64,000 nt of DNA from CAVUAN01 sp963739435 (GTDB taxonomy: Bacteria; Acidobacteriota; Thermoanaerobaculia; UBA5066; Gp7-AA6), in assembly GCA_963739435.1 (NCBI GenBank), contig CAVUAN010000008.1, positions 242,431 through 306,430 of the forward strand. Reading direction: 5' to 3'. Under the pieces are notes generated by a model. That model was not told the DNA's origin, made no database searches, and saw nothing but the letters and a program-made list of their open reading frames with translations. Below, piece after piece: positions 1-10,158 of the stretch. The translations under genes were made by a program, and so were the position numbers. Position 1 is the first letter of the stretch. Each line of letters begins with the position of its first letter.

Positions 1-120
1 AAGTACGGGATGCCGCCGACGGCGGGGGAGGGCGTCGGCATCGACAGGCTGGCCATGCTGCTGACGGACTCGCACTCGATCCGCGACGTGATCCTGTTTC
101 CGCTGTTGCGGCCGCGATAG
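1..120 (+). CDS. lysS: Lysyl-tRNA synthetase, C-terminal end (partial)
   Basis: The first 39 codons before a TAG stop encode the class II aminoacyl-tRNA synthetase motif 3 of LysRS. The stretch GVGIDRLAMLLTDSHSIRDV and the ending ILFPLLRPR match the LysS carboxy terminus, where the Gly-Xaa-Gly-Xaa-Gly-Xaa-Asp-Arg segment binds ATP. The enzyme charges tRNA-Lys in the cytoplasm. Only the 3' end lies in the window; its start is upstream of position 1. lolC/E begins seven bases downstream, so the two are probably co-transcribed. Confidence 0.93.
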   Translation, partial: KYGMPPTAGEGVGIDRLAMLLTDSHSIRDVILFPLLRPR

Positions 121-126
121 ATCGGA

Positions 127-1308
127 GTGCTTTTGGACCTTCCCTCGTTCGTGGCCCTGCGCTACCTGACGGCTTCGCGCAAGAGGGCCCACGTGGCGCT
201 GATCGCCGTGATCTCGATTGCCGGGCTGGCGATCGGCGTCGCCGCGCTCGTCATCTCTTTGGCGCTTCTCTCCGGATTTCAGGACCGCATCCACCTGCAG
301 ATGGCCGAAAGAACCCCTCACCTCCGGGTCTCCGCGGCGAAAGGAGCGATCCTGCCGGACGTCGAGGCCGTGCAGGCGGCGCTGGCAGCTCTGCCCGGTG
401 TGGCGGAGGTGAGGCCGGAGATCGAAGGGCGCGGTTGGCTTTCGGACGAGGAAGGACGAACGGCCACGCCGGTGCGCTTCCGCAACGGGCGCCTGGACCA
501 GCCGCAGACCGGCGACACCCCGCCGGCGCTGCTCGTCGGGCCCGTGGCCGGCCGGACGGGAGCGCGCGAAGGATCTCTGGTTCGGCTGACGTCTTCGCGG
601 ACCCGCCTCTCGCCGATCGGGCCGATCCCGATCGCCATCGTCTTCCGGGTCGAAGGCGTGCGCCGCAGCTCGGCTCTCGACCGCTCGGCGGACGTCGAGG
701 TCCCCGAGGCGGCTGCGCGGAGTCTGGCCGGGCTTCCCTCGGGAGCCCCGGCGTACACCGCAAGGCTCCACGCGGCCGACAGGGCCGAGGAGGCCGCCCG
801 GGCCGCAGCGCAGGCTCTCGGCCCCCGCTACCGCGTTCAGACCTGGCGGGAGCTGAACGCGTCGCTCGGCTTCGCCTTGCGGCTGGAGAAGCTCGTGATC
901 TTCGTCACGGTGGCGCTCGTCATTCTCGTCGCGGCGCTGAACATCGTTTCGAACATCGCGCTGCTCGTCGTCGAGAAAAAGCGCGACCTCGGCGTGTTCG
1001 CGACTCTGGGCGCAGCTCCCGGCTCTCTGGCGCGCGTGTACCTCACGCTCGGGCTCTTCATCGGCACACTCGGGACCGGCCTGGGCCTGGCATCCGGCGC
1101 CGGGATCTCATGGCTGCTCGATCGGTACAAGCTCGTGCCGCTTCCCGCCGATGTCTACATGCTCTCGAGCGTCCCGTTCACAATCCACCCCGGGGAACTT
1201 GCCGTCATCGCGGTCTTTGCCCTGGCCACGGCCCTCGCCGCGGCCGTGCTGCCCGCGCGCGCGGCAGCCCGGCTGGCTCCGGGGGAGGCCATACGGCTGT
1301 CCCGATGA
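127..1308 (+). CDS. LolC/LolE-family lipoprotein-releasing permease
   Basis: Inner-membrane permease of the Lol ABC system, which extracts mature lipoproteins for transfer to the outer membrane. The 393-residue product has an N-terminal membrane helix at about residues 22-48, a periplasmic domain at about 50-250, and three helices near 253-282, 303-328 and 350-385. This is the MacB/FtsX-type layout of LolC and LolE. The start is GTG at 127. The gene ends in ATGA with the lolD ATG inside its stop region, so translation is coupled. Only one permease is encoded, so a homodimer or a LolF-like single permease is possible; C versus E cannot be decided here. Confidence 0.88.
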   Translation: MLLDLPSFVALRYLTASRKRAHVALIAVISIAGLAIGVAALVISLALLSGFQDRIHLQMAERTPHLRVSAAKGAILPDVEAVQAALAALPGVAEVRPEIEGRGWLSDEEGRTATPVRFRNGRLDQPQTGDTPPALLVGPVAGRTGAREGSLVRLTSSRTRLSPIGPIPIAIVFRVEGVRRSSALDRSADVEVPEAAARSLAGLPSGAPAYTARLHAADRAEEAARAAAQALGPRYRVQTWRELNASLGFALRLEKLVIFVTVALVILVAALNIVSNIALLVVEKKRDLGVFATLGAAPGSLARVYLTLGLFIGTLGTGLGLASGAGISWLLDRYKLVPLPADVYMLSSVPFTIHPGELAVIAVFALATALAAAVLPARAAARLAPGEAIRLSR

Positions 1309-2001
1309 CGGGAGACCGCGCGGCGGCCGTTGAGGCCGTCGGCCTGGCGAAGACTTACACGGGCGAAGGCGCGCCCGTCACCGTCTTCCAGAATCTCTCC
1401 CTCTCGATCCCGAAAGGCGAATTTGCGGCAATCATGGGACCCTCCGGCGTCGGCAAGTCGACGCTTCTCCACCTGCTGGCCGGCATCGACCGGGCCGATT
1501 CCGGCCGCGTTTCCGTTTTCGGCTCCGAGATCGATGCGATGCCGCCGCGGGATAGGGCGCGGTTTCGCAATCGAGAGGATCGGCTTCGTCTTCCAGTTTC
1601 ATCACCTGCTGGCCGAGTTCACCGCGGAAGAGAACGTCGCCTTCCCCCACCGCATCGCCGGCCTGCCCGCCCGGGAGGCCAACCGGCTGGCTTCGGAGCT
1701 CCTCGGGCGCGTTGGCCTGGCGGACCGGCGGAGCCACCTTCCCCGGGCGCTGTCGGGCGGGGAGCAGCAGCGTGTCGCGATTGCCCGTGCGCTCGCGCGC
1801 GGGCCCGCTCTGGTGCTCGCCGACGAGCCAACCGGTAATTTGGATGCGGAATCGGCCCGCGCGGTGTTCGATTTGCTCGAAGGGCTTCATCGCGAGCGAG
1901 CCATGACCACTGTTCTCGTGACCCACAACCCGGATCTCGCGAGCCGCTGTGATAAAATTTACTCGATGTCGCGGGAAGGAATCTCTCTCGCCCGGGGTTA
2001 A
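1305..2001 (+). CDS. lolD: LolD, lipoprotein-releasing ABC ATPase (split by a one-base frameshift)
   Basis: ATPase partner of the upstream permease, about 231 residues when repaired. Walker A GPSGVGKST, the Q-loop region GFVFQFHHLL typical of LolD, the signature LSGGEQQR, Walker B LVLADEPTG and the H-loop VTHN are all present. The reading frame breaks near 1577, where an extra g in the stretch gagaggatcgg throws the frame. The first part is read from the ATG at 1305 and the rest in the next frame to the TAA at 2001. No other damage is visible, so this is most simply a sequence error. The next gene, clpC, starts 27 bases later. Confidence 0.88.
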
Positions 2002-2028
2002 CCCGACCGAGGGCAGGACTGCGCCGCG

Positions 2029-4467
2029 ATGTTTGAGAAGTACAACGAAAAGGCCCGCCGGGCGCTTTTTTTCGCGCGCTACGAAGCCTCGAAGCTGGGC
2101 TCCAAGGTCATCGAGTCCGAGCACCTCCTGCTCGGGATCCTGCGCGAGGGCGAAGACGTCATCAAGGAGATCTTCTCCCGCTTCAACGTGAAGCCCGAGG
2201 AGGTCCGCCGCGAGATCGAAGGCGACCGCATTTTTGTCGAACGGATCTCCTCGACGGCGGAGCTGCCGCTCTCCGAGGAGTCGAAGAAGATCCTGGCGTA
2301 CGCCTCGCACGAGGCGGAATCGATGATGCACCCCTACGTCGGAACGGAGCACCTCCTGATCGGGCTGCTTCGGGTGGACGGCTGCGTGGCAGGCCGGCTG
2401 CTCACCGCGCGGGGCTTCAACCTCTACGGCGTGCGAGAAGAGACGATCTCGCTGATCAAGGAGCGCGAGGTCTCGAAGCAGAAGAAGGAGCTCCCGTTCC
2501 TGGCCGAGTACAGCCGCGACCTGACGCAGCTGGCCTCGCAGGGCGGCTTCGACCCCCTGATCGGCCGCGAGAAGGAAGTCGAGCGCATCATCCAGATCCT
2601 TTCGCGCCGCACCAAGAACAACCCGATCCTGCTCGGCGAGCCCGGAGTCGGCAAGACGGCGATCGTCGAAGGCCTCGCCACCCGGATCGTCGAAGGCGCG
2701 GTCCCGATGTTCCTCGCCCAGAAGAAGATTCTGGCCCTCGACCTGTCCCTCATCGTGGCCGGCACCAAGTACCGCGGCCAGTTCGAGGAACGCCTGAAGG
2801 GCATCATCCGGGAGCTGCGTGAGAACCCGGACCTCATCATCTTCATCGACGAGATCCATTCGTTGATCGGGGCGGGATCGGCCGAGGGGTCGCTCGACGC
2901 CGCGAACATCCTGAAGCCCGCTCTCTCGCGCGGCGAGGTGTCCTGCATCGGCGCGACGACGCTCAAGGAGTACCGGAAGTACATCGAGAAGGACCGCAGC
3001 CTGCTGCGGCGCTTCCAGGCGATCCAGGTCACGGCGCCCTCCGAGAACGAGACCTTCGAGATCCTGGAGGGGGTCAAGGATCGGTACGAGCAGTTCCACA
3101 AGGTCCGCTACTCGGCGGAGGCGATCAAGACCGCCGTCTACCAGTCGAACCGCTACATCACCGACCGTTTCTTCCCGGACAAGGCAATCGACATCCTGGA
3201 CGAGGCCGGAGCCAAGGTGAAGCTGAAGCGGGTCGCTGACACGCAGAACCTGCGCAAGCTCGAGGTCGAGACGCGCCAGATCGTCAAGGAGATGAAGAAG
3301 GCGATCTCGGACAAGGATTTCGAGAAGGCCGTGTTCCTGAGGGAACGCGAGATCGAGCTCAAGGAAGAGATCGAGAGAACCAAGGCCCAGACGGCGGAGC
3401 GCACCGAGGCGACTCAGGAAGTCACGCGCCGCGATATCGAGGAGATCATCTCGTCCTGGACCGGCATCCCGATCGCCTCCCTGGAGATGGAGGAGGCGGA
3501 GAAGCTGCTCCACATGGAGGATGCTCTCCGCCGCCGCATCGTCGGCCAGGAAGCCGCTATCATCGGCGTCTCGAAGGCGATCCGCCGTTCCCGTCTCGGC
3601 GTCAAGAACCCGAACCGGCCGATGGGCTCGTTCATCTTCCTGGGCCCGTCGGGCGTCGGGAAGACGGAAGTCGCGCGGAGGCTGGCCGAGTTTCTGTTCG
3701 AGAACCAGAAGTCCCTCGTCCGGTTCGACATGTCCGAATACATGGAGAAGCACGCGGTCTCGAAGCTGATCGGCTCCCCGCCGGGCTACGTGGGCCACGA
3801 GGACGGCGGCCAGCTCACCGAGCGGATCCGCCGCAATCCGTACAGCGTCATCCTGTTCGACGAGATCGAGAAGGCGCACCCGGACATCGCCAACCTGCTG
3901 CTGCAGATTCTCGAGGACGGCATCCTGACGGACGCCTACGGCAATGTCGTCGATTTCCGCAACACGCTCATCATCATGACCTCGAACATCGGCACGAAGT
4001 ACCTGGTCAACCGCACGCGGCTCGGGTTCGGCGGCGCCAAGGACCAGCCGAACATGAAGGAGATCGAGGATCTCGTCCTCAAGGAGCTGCGCAAGGACTT
4101 TTCGCCCGAGTTCATCAACCGCATCGACGAGACGATCGTGTTCCACCCGCTCTCGCACGTCGAGCTGGCTCGGATCTGCCGGCTGCTGATCTCGGACGTC
4201 AACGCCACGATTGCCAGCGCCATGAGGGGAGCCTTCATCGACGTGGACGAGGCTGCCGTCGAGTGGCTTCTCCAACAGACCGGGGACGACCCGAACATGG
4301 GCGCGCGGCCGCTGCGGCGAGCGATCCAGAAGCACATCGAGGACCCCGTCTCCGAGCTACTGATTGCCGCGCGCGAGGAGCGGATCGAAGCCATCGAGGT
4401 CCGCGTCGGCGAAACAGGTCTGGCCGTCGCGGCCCGCGAAGCCGAGCCGATCGGGCAGGGAACCTAG
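2029..4467 (+). CDS. clpC: ClpC-type AAA+ unfoldase, Clp protease ATP-binding subunit
   Basis: Hexameric unfoldase that feeds proteins to ClpP; 812 residues, the usual ClpC length. A double Clp_N repeat occupies about residues 1-145. The first AAA+ module has Walker A GEPGVGKT at 203-210 and Walker B IFIDEIH near 271-277. A UVR-like coiled segment lies at about 423-455, which separates ClpC from ClpA and ClpB. The second AAA+ module has Walker A GPSGVGKT at 539-546 and VILFDEIEKAHPD as Walker B. The LGF tripeptide in NRTRLGFGG fits the ClpP-binding loop. No adaptor gene (mcsA, mcsB or mecA) is adjacent and clpP is not in the window. The ATG at 2029 begins the conserved MFEKYNEKARR. Confidence 0.95.
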   Translation: MFEKYNEKARRALFFARYEASKLGSKVIESEHLLLGILREGEDVIKEIFSRFNVKPEEVRREIEGDRIFVERISSTAELPLSEESKKILAYASHEAESMMHPYVGTEHLLIGLLRVDGCVAGRLLTARGFNLYGVREETISLIKEREVSKQKKELPFLAEYSRDLTQLASQGGFDPLIGREKEVERIIQILSRRTKNNPILLGEPGVGKTAIVEGLATRIVEGAVPMFLAQKKILALDLSLIVAGTKYRGQFEERLKGIIRELRENPDLIIFIDEIHSLIGAGSAEGSLDAANILKPALSRGEVSCIGATTLKEYRKYIEKDRSLLRRFQAIQVTAPSENETFEILEGVKDRYEQFHKVRYSAEAIKTAVYQSNRYITDRFFPDKAIDILDEAGAKVKLKRVADTQNLRKLEVETRQIVKEMKKAISDKDFEKAVFLREREIELKEEIERTKAQTAERTEATQEVTRRDIEEIISSWTGIPIASLEMEEAEKLLHMEDALRRRIVGQEAAIIGVSKAIRRSRLGVKNPNRPMGSFIFLGPSGVGKTEVARRLAEFLFENQKSLVRFDMSEYMEKHAVSKLIGSPPGYVGHEDGGQLTERIRRNPYSVILFDEIEKAHPDIANLLLQILEDGILTDAYGNVVDFRNTLIIMTSNIGTKYLVNRTRLGFGGAKDQPNMKEIEDLVLKELRKDFSPEFINRIDETIVFHPLSHVELARICRLLISDVNATIASAMRGAFIDVDEAAVEWLLQQTGDDPNMGARPLRRAIQKHIEDPVSELLIAAREERIEAIEVRVGETGLAVAAREAEPIGQGT

Positions 4468-4471
4468 AGGC

Positions 4472-6974
4472 TTGCTTCGCAAGGTTCTGGTGGCCGCCGG
4501 CATCGCCGCGGCCCTCGGTGCGGCGTCCCTCGCGGCCCAGCCCGTTCCCGCCCCGGCCCCCACTCCGGCCCCGAGCCAGGTCCCGGCGCCGCGCCGGCGC
4601 CGGCCAGCGTTCCGGCCCGGCCCGTCCCGGACATCGTCGGAATCCGCGTCGTCGGCTACCAGACCGTCACGCCCGACACGATCGCGCACTACCTGGGAAT
4701 CAAGGTCGGCGACCCCTATGACCCGGAGAAGATCCGGGCGAATTTCCAGACCCTGTGGGATGTCGGCCTTCTCGAAAACGTCACGATCGAGGCCGAAACC
4801 GCCCCCTCGGGCGTCACGCTCATCGTGACGATCGAAGAGCGCCCGATGATCACGGCGATCGAGTACCAGGGCAACAAGAAGATCTCGGTGTCGCAGATCA
4901 AGGACCGCCTGAAAGAGCAGAAGGTGGAGGTCCACGTCGGCGCGCCGCTCTCGCTGCGCGACATCGCGAAAGTCCGCGCGGTGATAGCCGACTACTACGT
5001 CGAGCAGGGTTTCCGGAGCGCTTCGGTGGATTTCAAGATCGAAGATATTTCCCGGACGGACAAGAAGGTGATCTTCACGATCGACGAAGGCGACAAGATG
5101 AAGATCGCCTCGATCCACTTCACCGGCAACACGGCTATGTCCGAGACGACGCTGCGCAACCAGATGAAGAAGACGAAGGTCGATGTGTTCTGGAGATTCC
5201 TCTCGGACGACACGGTGTACAGCCAGGCCAACTACGAGGCAGACGTCGAGCTGATCAAGGGAGCCTACCAGGCGAAGGGCTACAAGAACATCGTCGTCAA
5301 AGACGCCGTCCTCGACATCTTCGTGACCAATCCCAAGGCAGAACCCTCGAAGTTCAAGCGCAAGGTGAACATCACGGTTCCGCTGGTGGAGGGAGAGCAG
5401 TTCTTCACGGGGACGGTTCGTATCCTGAAGATGGACCAGCAGGGCCAGGCGGAGAGCGAGAACGCGCCGATGGTCGTCTCGCGCAGCCGGATGCTCCGGG
5501 AGTTTGCGGACCTGCCTCCGGGATCGGTCTTGAATCGCGACAACCTCGTCCTGGGCTTGTCGAAGATCGAGTGCCTTTACAAGTCGCGCGGGTACATCTA
5601 CTGGTTCGCGGACCCGGTGCTGCGCGAGGTCGGCGACCGGCGCGTGGACGTGGACGTCAAGATCTACGAGGGCGAAAAGTTCTACCTCGGCCGCCTCGAG
5701 ATCACGGGCAATACGGTCACGCGGGACAAGGTCGTTCGCCGGGAGTTCGCTCTCGACGAGGGCGACGTCATGAACATGGAGGCCGTGAAGAAGAGCCTCC
5801 AGAAGATGCAGCAGCTCGGCTACTTCAAGATCCAGGAAGAGCCCGAGTTCTCGGTGCGGCAGCAGGAGAGGAGAGTGGATCTCGTTCTCAAGGGCACGGA
5901 GACGTCCAAGAACGAGATCCAGTTCGGGGCCGGTTACTCCGGGTTCGACGGCTTCTTCGGACAGTTCTCCTTCCAGACGCGCAACTTCCTCGGGCGCGGA
6001 GAGACGCTCAGCCGCGTCGGCCCAGCTCGGCAAGATCTCGAAGTTCTACGACCTGTCGTACACGATCCCGTGGTGGATGGACAAGAACCAGTCCCTCGGC
6101 TACTCGGTGTACCGCCGGCAGCAGGACTACCAGACCATCGAGGAGAAGCGTATCGGCGGCTCGGTCTTCTACGGAAAAGGGCTGGGGCTCTTCGACAGCA
6201 TCGCCGGGTCTGTACTCGTACGAAGACATCGTCGCGAACTTCCCCGTGAACGGCGCGCAGACGCCGCCGGGACAGCCGTTGCCGCCGACGAAGTTCACCG
6301 AGGTCACGGGCCGGACGTCCTCGATCACGCCGAGCTACCGGTACGACAATCGCAACGACCCGACGGACCCGACGAACGGGCATCGGTATTCGACTTCGGT
6401 GCAGTTTGCGGGCCTGGGCGGGACCGACTACTTCATCAAGCCGCTTTTCGGGACCACCTATTACTTCCCGGTGCGTTTCCCGAAACACGCGTACATCGGG
6501 TTAAACCTCGAGCTCGCCTACGTCAAACCATTCAACGGCAAGCCGCTTCCGATCTTCGAGCGTTTCCAGATCGGCGGCGAGCAGAGCCTGCGGGGATTCC
6601 AGGCGGGCTCCGTCGTGCCGTTGCAGGCCAACAACCAGGTCTTCACGGACGATCTCGGGCGTATCCTCGGCGGCAACAAGTACTTCGTCATCAATGCCGA
6701 GTACGTCTTCCTGTCGGTCGGACCGGCGAAGCTGCTCGTGTTCGGGGACGTCGGCAACGTGTACTTCGACACGCAGAACATCACGTTCCTCCACCTGCGC
6801 GAGGCCGTCGGCATGGAGTTGCGGGTGTTTCTGCCGATCTTCCAGGCGCCCCTGAGGTTCATCTACGCCTGGAATCTCCACCCGATCACGCCGATCGACC
6901 AGTTCGGGTTCCCGATCACGAGCTTGAAGGAGAAGCCGTCGGGGTTCACGTTCTCGATCGGCCGGACGTTCTAA
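4472..6974 (+). CDS. bamA: BamA, outer-membrane protein assembly factor (three frameshifts)
   Basis: Omp85 barrel that inserts beta-barrel proteins into the outer membrane, about 833 residues after repair. A signal peptide with cleavage after SLAAQ is followed by a Pro-Ala linker, five POTRA-like repeats (for example VGIRVVGYQTV, MITAIEYQGNKKIS, RLEITGNTVTR) and a C-terminal barrel with GGEQSLRGF, the equivalent of the VRGF/Y motif, ending in Phe. The frame changes three times: a lost base in the gcgccggcgcc repeat near 4590, an extra base near 6019 and another near 6212. All flanking sequence stays homologous, so these look like consensus errors. A TTG at 4472 fits the signal peptide but its spacing to AGAGG is tight; a GTG at 4490 is an alternative. 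Confidence 0.9.
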
Positions 6975-7163
6975 ACAGCCGCCGACAGTCTGAGCAGGGC
7001 CCTGCTGCGCCGCGGCCCGGAAATTTTCTAGACCGGGGACTACCGGGGGCCCGCGCCGGTTGGCCTTAAAACCTCGGAATGGCCTGATTTGAAAGGCTGT
7101 TCTGGAGGGCTGATTATTGTTAGTATTTGCCGCTTTCGCAGAAGACGCTTAGAAGGAGCACGA

Positions 7164-7790
7164 ATGAAACGCACCGTCCTTTCCATCCTCGCGGCCGGCT
7201 TTGCGGCCGCCGCGGCGGCCCAGACGGGGGCCGCGCCGGCGACCGCTCCGGCCCCGAGCATGCCCAAGATCGCCGTGATCAATGTCGAACGCCTGGTTCA
7301 GGAGTCGGCCCTCGGGAAAGAGGCTTTCGCCCGAGTCAAGAAGTTGAACGACCAGAAGAAGGACGAGGCCGACAAGCTGGCCAAGGAGCTCCGGGACATG
7401 GAGCAAAAGCTGGCCGACCAGGGCCAGTCGATGACGGAAGACAAGCGCGACGCTCTCCAGAAGGGGTACCAGGAGAAAGCCATCTCCTACAAGCGGTTCA
7501 ATGACGATGCCCAGCGGATTCTCGAGGATGCCCAGAAGAAAGAGCTGGAGGGCCTCGAAAGGCGTGTTCTGCCGGTCATCCAGTTGGTGGGCAGGGAGAA
7601 GGGCTTTACCCTCATCTTCAACAAGTACCAGTCCGGCCTCGTGTATGCGGACGAAGCGGTGGACGTGACGGACGAAGTTCTGAAGAGGTTCAACACGACC
7701 GTCGCGGTGCCCGAAGCCAAGTCCGACGCGCCGAAGCCGGCCGCCCCTGCGCCCAAGGCTGCGACGACAAAGAAGCCCGCGGGCAACTGA
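7164..7790 (+). CDS. skp: Skp/OmpH-family periplasmic chaperone
   Basis: Holdase that keeps unfolded outer-membrane proteins soluble on their way to BamA. The 208-residue product has a signal peptide ending around AAAAAAQ at residue 20, then the conserved opening PKIAVINVERLVQES, a long charged coiled-coil arm at about residues 60-150, and the closing GFTLIFNKYQSGLVYADEAVDVT, here quoted in part as FTLIFNKYQSGLVYADEA. The ATG at 7164 is preceded by AGAAGGAG at ideal spacing, so the longer reading from 7089 is rejected. The C-terminal Ala/Pro/Lys tail is unusual in composition but common in high-GC genomes. Gene order bamA-skp-lpxD-fabZ-lpxA is classical. Confidence 0.92.
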   Translation: MKRTVLSILAAGFAAAAAAQTGAAPATAPAPSMPKIAVINVERLVQESALGKEAFARVKKLNDQKKDEADKLAKELRDMEQKLADQGQSMTEDKRDALQKGYQEKAISYKRFNDDAQRILEDAQKKELEGLERRVLPVIQLVGREKGFTLIFNKYQSGLVYADEAVDVTDEVLKRFNTTVAVPEAKSDAPKPAAPAPKAATTKKPAGN

Positions 7791-7807
7791 GCGCGGGCAG
7801 GAGCCGC

Positions 7808-8935
7808 GTGAAAAGGGCAGCGGGAAAGGCGTCGGCCGGTCAGCGCGGCGCCCCCCGGCCGCTCCCGCCGCGCTCCCGTTTCACGCTGGCCGAAGTCGCC
7901 GCCGTTGTCGGCGGAAAGCCCGCTGGCGATCCGCGGCTGGTTCTTGCGGGCGTCAACACGCTGGACGCCGCGGCGCCGAGCGACCTGTCCTGGGTCGCGG
8001 ACGATCACCGGGCCCGGGAAGCTGGCCGCTCGGCGGCCGGAGCGCTTCTGGTGTCCCGAATCGAGCATGCGGGCGGCCGCCCGGCCGTCCTCGTGGCAAA
8101 CCCCACGGCGGCGCTCGCGGCATGGCTCACGGCATGGGCAGCCTCCGTCCGGCCCAGAATCGGGACCGCGCGGGGGGCTCACGTCCACAAATCGGCCCGT
8201 CTCGGCCGGGCAACCTCGATTGCGGCGGGAGCGACGGTCTCGGCGCGCGCGCGGATCGGGGCGCGCACGATCCTGTACCCGGGAGCCTTCGTCGGTGAAG
8301 ACGCACAGGTGGGGGAGGACTGCGTCCTGGGTCCGGGCTCGGCCGTCCTGGAAAGGTGCCGGACGGGCGACCGCTGCATTCTCTACGCGGGAGCCGTCGT
8401 CGGATCGGACGGCTTCGGATACGTCTGGGACGGCGAGCGCCACCGAAAGATCCCGCAGGTCGGCATCGCGCGCCTCGAAGACGACGTCGAGGTGGGCGCC
8501 AACGCGACAATCGACCGCGCCACTCTGGGAGAGACTGTGGTCGGGCGCGGGTCCAAGATCGACAACCTGGTCATGGTTGGCCACAACGTTTTGATCGGCG
8601 AGCACTCGATCCTCTGCGCGCAGGCCGGCGTGGCCGGCTCGACGCGCATCGGGAAGGGGGTCACGCTCGCAGGACAGGTCGGCGTCTCGGATCATGCCGT
8701 CATCGGAGACCGCGCGACCCTCACGGGACAGGCGGGCATCGTGCGCGGGGGAGTCGTTTCGGCCGGGGCCGTGGTGTCGGGCATGCCAGCCGCGGCGCAC
8801 CGCGATTTCCTGAGGAGCGCCGCTCTGCTGCTCCGGCTGCCGTCGATCGTGCGGCGTTTCGAAGCCGTCGAGAAACAGGTCGAGGCGCTCGGAAAGGGAG
8901 GTCCACCGTGGAGCTCGGAATCCTCGAAATCCTGA
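7808..8935 (+). CDS. lpxD: UDP-3-O-acylglucosamine N-acyltransferase
   Basis: Third step of lipid A synthesis: N-acylates UDP-3-O-acyl-glucosamine with an acyl-ACP donor in the cytoplasm. The 375-residue protein has the N-terminal uridine-binding domain (about 25-110) and then a left-handed beta helix of hexapeptide repeats (about 115-335). The motif GSDGFGY at 199-205 and the presumed catalytic His259 in MVGHNVLIG correspond to the E. coli enzyme (His239). The GTG at 7808 has AGGAG five bases upstream. Its 3' end overlaps fabZ by 28 bases, suggesting tight translational coupling. Confidence 0.94.
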   Translation: MKRAAGKASAGQRGAPRPLPPRSRFTLAEVAAVVGGKPAGDPRLVLAGVNTLDAAAPSDLSWVADDHRAREAGRSAAGALLVSRIEHAGGRPAVLVANPTAALAAWLTAWAASVRPRIGTARGAHVHKSARLGRATSIAAGATVSARARIGARTILYPGAFVGEDAQVGEDCVLGPGSAVLERCRTGDRCILYAGAVVGSDGFGYVWDGERHRKIPQVGIARLEDDVEVGANATIDRATLGETVVGRGSKIDNLVMVGHNVLIGEHSILCAQAGVAGSTRIGKGVTLAGQVGVSDHAVIGDRATLTGQAGIVRGGVVSAGAVVSGMPAAAHRDFLRSAALLLRLPSIVRRFEAVEKQVEALGKGGPPWSSESSKS

Positions 8936-9345
8936 AAGTTCTTCCTCACCGTTATCCCTTTCTCCTCGTCGACCGCATCGTGGCGTTCGAAAAGGGCAAG
9001 TCGATCGCCGGAATCAAGAACGTGACTTTCAACGAGGAGTTTTTCCAGGGGCACTTCCCCGGCAACCCGGTCATGCCAGGCGTCCTTCTCGTCGAGGCCA
9101 TGGCCCAGGTGGGCGGGGTGGGGTACTACCTGTCGCTGCCGGAGGGCTCGACGCGCCACATGTATCTCTCGGGCGTCGACCGCTGCAAGTTCCGGCGCCC
9201 GGTCGTGCCGGGCGACCAGCTCCGCCTGGAGGTCGAGTACGTCGCCATGAAACCGCGGCTCGTGAAGTGCCGCGCGAGGGCTTCCGTAGACGGCAACCTC
9301 TGCGCCGAAGCGGAGATGTTCTCCGTGATGGTGGAGCGCACGTGA
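8908..9345 (+). CDS. fabZ: 3-hydroxyacyl-ACP dehydratase FabZ
   Basis: Hot-dog dehydratase of type II fatty acid synthesis, 145 residues, which converts 3-hydroxyacyl-ACP to trans-2-enoyl-ACP and thereby competes with LpxA/LpxD for hydroxyacyl-ACP. The active-site His is in FFQGHFPGNPVMPG (about residue 49) and the Glu in LLVEAMAQVGG (about 63). The GTG at 8908 is placed by GGGAGGT at 8896-8902 and by the conserved opening ELGILEILKVLPHRYPFLLV. It sits inside the end of lpxD and its stop overlaps the lpxA start as GTGA. Confidence 0.95.
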   Translation: MELGILEILKVLPHRYPFLLVDRIVAFEKGKSIAGIKNVTFNEEFFQGHFPGNPVMPGVLLVEAMAQVGGVGYYLSLPEGSTRHMYLSGVDRCKFRRPVVPGDQLRLEVEYVAMKPRLVKCRARASVDGNLCAEAEMFSVMVERT

Positions 9346-10124
9346 CGGCGGAGGTCCATCCGACGGCCGTCGTTTCACCGGAGGCGAAGCTCGGCCCGGG
9401 TGTCACGGTCGGGCCTTTCGCGGTGATCGGGGGAGATGTGACGCTCGGAGCGGGCACGACAGTGGGGGCCCACGCCTCGATCGAGGGCCCGGCCGTCTTT
9501 GGCGAGAGGAACCGCATCTTTGCCCACGTCGTGCTGGGCTTCGAGCCGCAGGACCTGAAGTACCAGAACGAACCCACGCGGCTCGTTGTCGGCGACGACA
9601 ACGTGATCCGCGAGTTCGCCACGGTTCACCGGGGCACGGCCACCGGCCGCGGTGAGACCGTGATCGGAAGTCACAACTACCTCATGGCGTACACGCATAT
9701 CGCGCACGACAACGTGATCGGGTCCCACTGCGTCATCGCCAACTGCGCCTCGCTCGCCGGCCACGTGCAGGTGGGCGACTGGGTCGTGATCGGGGCGTTC
9801 ACGGTCGCGCACCAGTTCGTGCGGATCGGATCGCACGCCTTCCTCGGCGCCTATTCCGGACTGCGCCGCGATGCCCTGCCGTTCTGCAGGACCGATGGGC
9901 TGATGGACGCAAAGACCTACGGGATCAACACGATCGGCTTGAAGCGGCGAGGCTTCTCGGACGATCGCGTCGAGGCCCTGCAGCGCGCCTACCGCCTCCT
10001 GATTCGATCGAAGCTGAACACGAGCCAGGCCCTCGAGAAGATCGAGGAGGAGCTCAAGGGACAGCCCGACGTCGAGGACCTCGTGACCTTCATCAAGGGG
10101 TCGCAGCGGGGGTTCCACAGGTGA
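9342..10124 (+). CDS. lpxA: UDP-N-acetylglucosamine acyltransferase LpxA
   Basis: First enzyme of lipid A synthesis, a hexapeptide-repeat acyltransferase of 260 residues, close to the usual 262. The opening VHPTAVVSPEAKLGPGVTVG and the segment AYTHIAHDNVIGSHC are diagnostic; His122 in IAHD corresponds to the catalytic His125 of E. coli. The C-terminal segment GLKRRGF precedes the helical domain. The GTG at 9342 overlaps the fabZ stop. The following gene is a Gfo/Idh-family dehydrogenase, the arrangement seen where lipid A carries GlcNAc3N, so the acceptor could be UDP-GlcNAc or UDP-GlcNAc3N; the sequence alone does not decide. Confidence 0.94.
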   Translation: MTAEVHPTAVVSPEAKLGPGVTVGPFAVIGGDVTLGAGTTVGAHASIEGPAVFGERNRIFAHVVLGFEPQDLKYQNEPTRLVVGDDNVIREFATVHRGTATGRGETVIGSHNYLMAYTHIAHDNVIGSHCVIANCASLAGHVQVGDWVVIGAFTVAHQFVRIGSHAFLGAYSGLRRDALPFCRTDGLMDAKTYGINTIGLKRRGFSDDRVEALQRAYRLLIRSKLNTSQALEKIEEELKGQPDVEDLVTFIKGSQRGFHR

Positions 10125-10158
10125 CGGACGGAAGAGTCCAAGAATGACCGACGGGAGG

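Noticed and set aside
1432..4335. A 967-codon open frame on the minus strand across lolD and clpC
   Set aside because: It is antisense to a well-conserved clpC in matching codon phase, has the compositional bias of a high-GC shadow frame and no recognisable domain.
6993..7006. Perfect 14-bp palindrome AGCAGGGCCCTGCT after bamA, considered as a terminator
   Set aside because: No loop and no following T tract; the bases after it are GC-rich. It may be chance in this composition.
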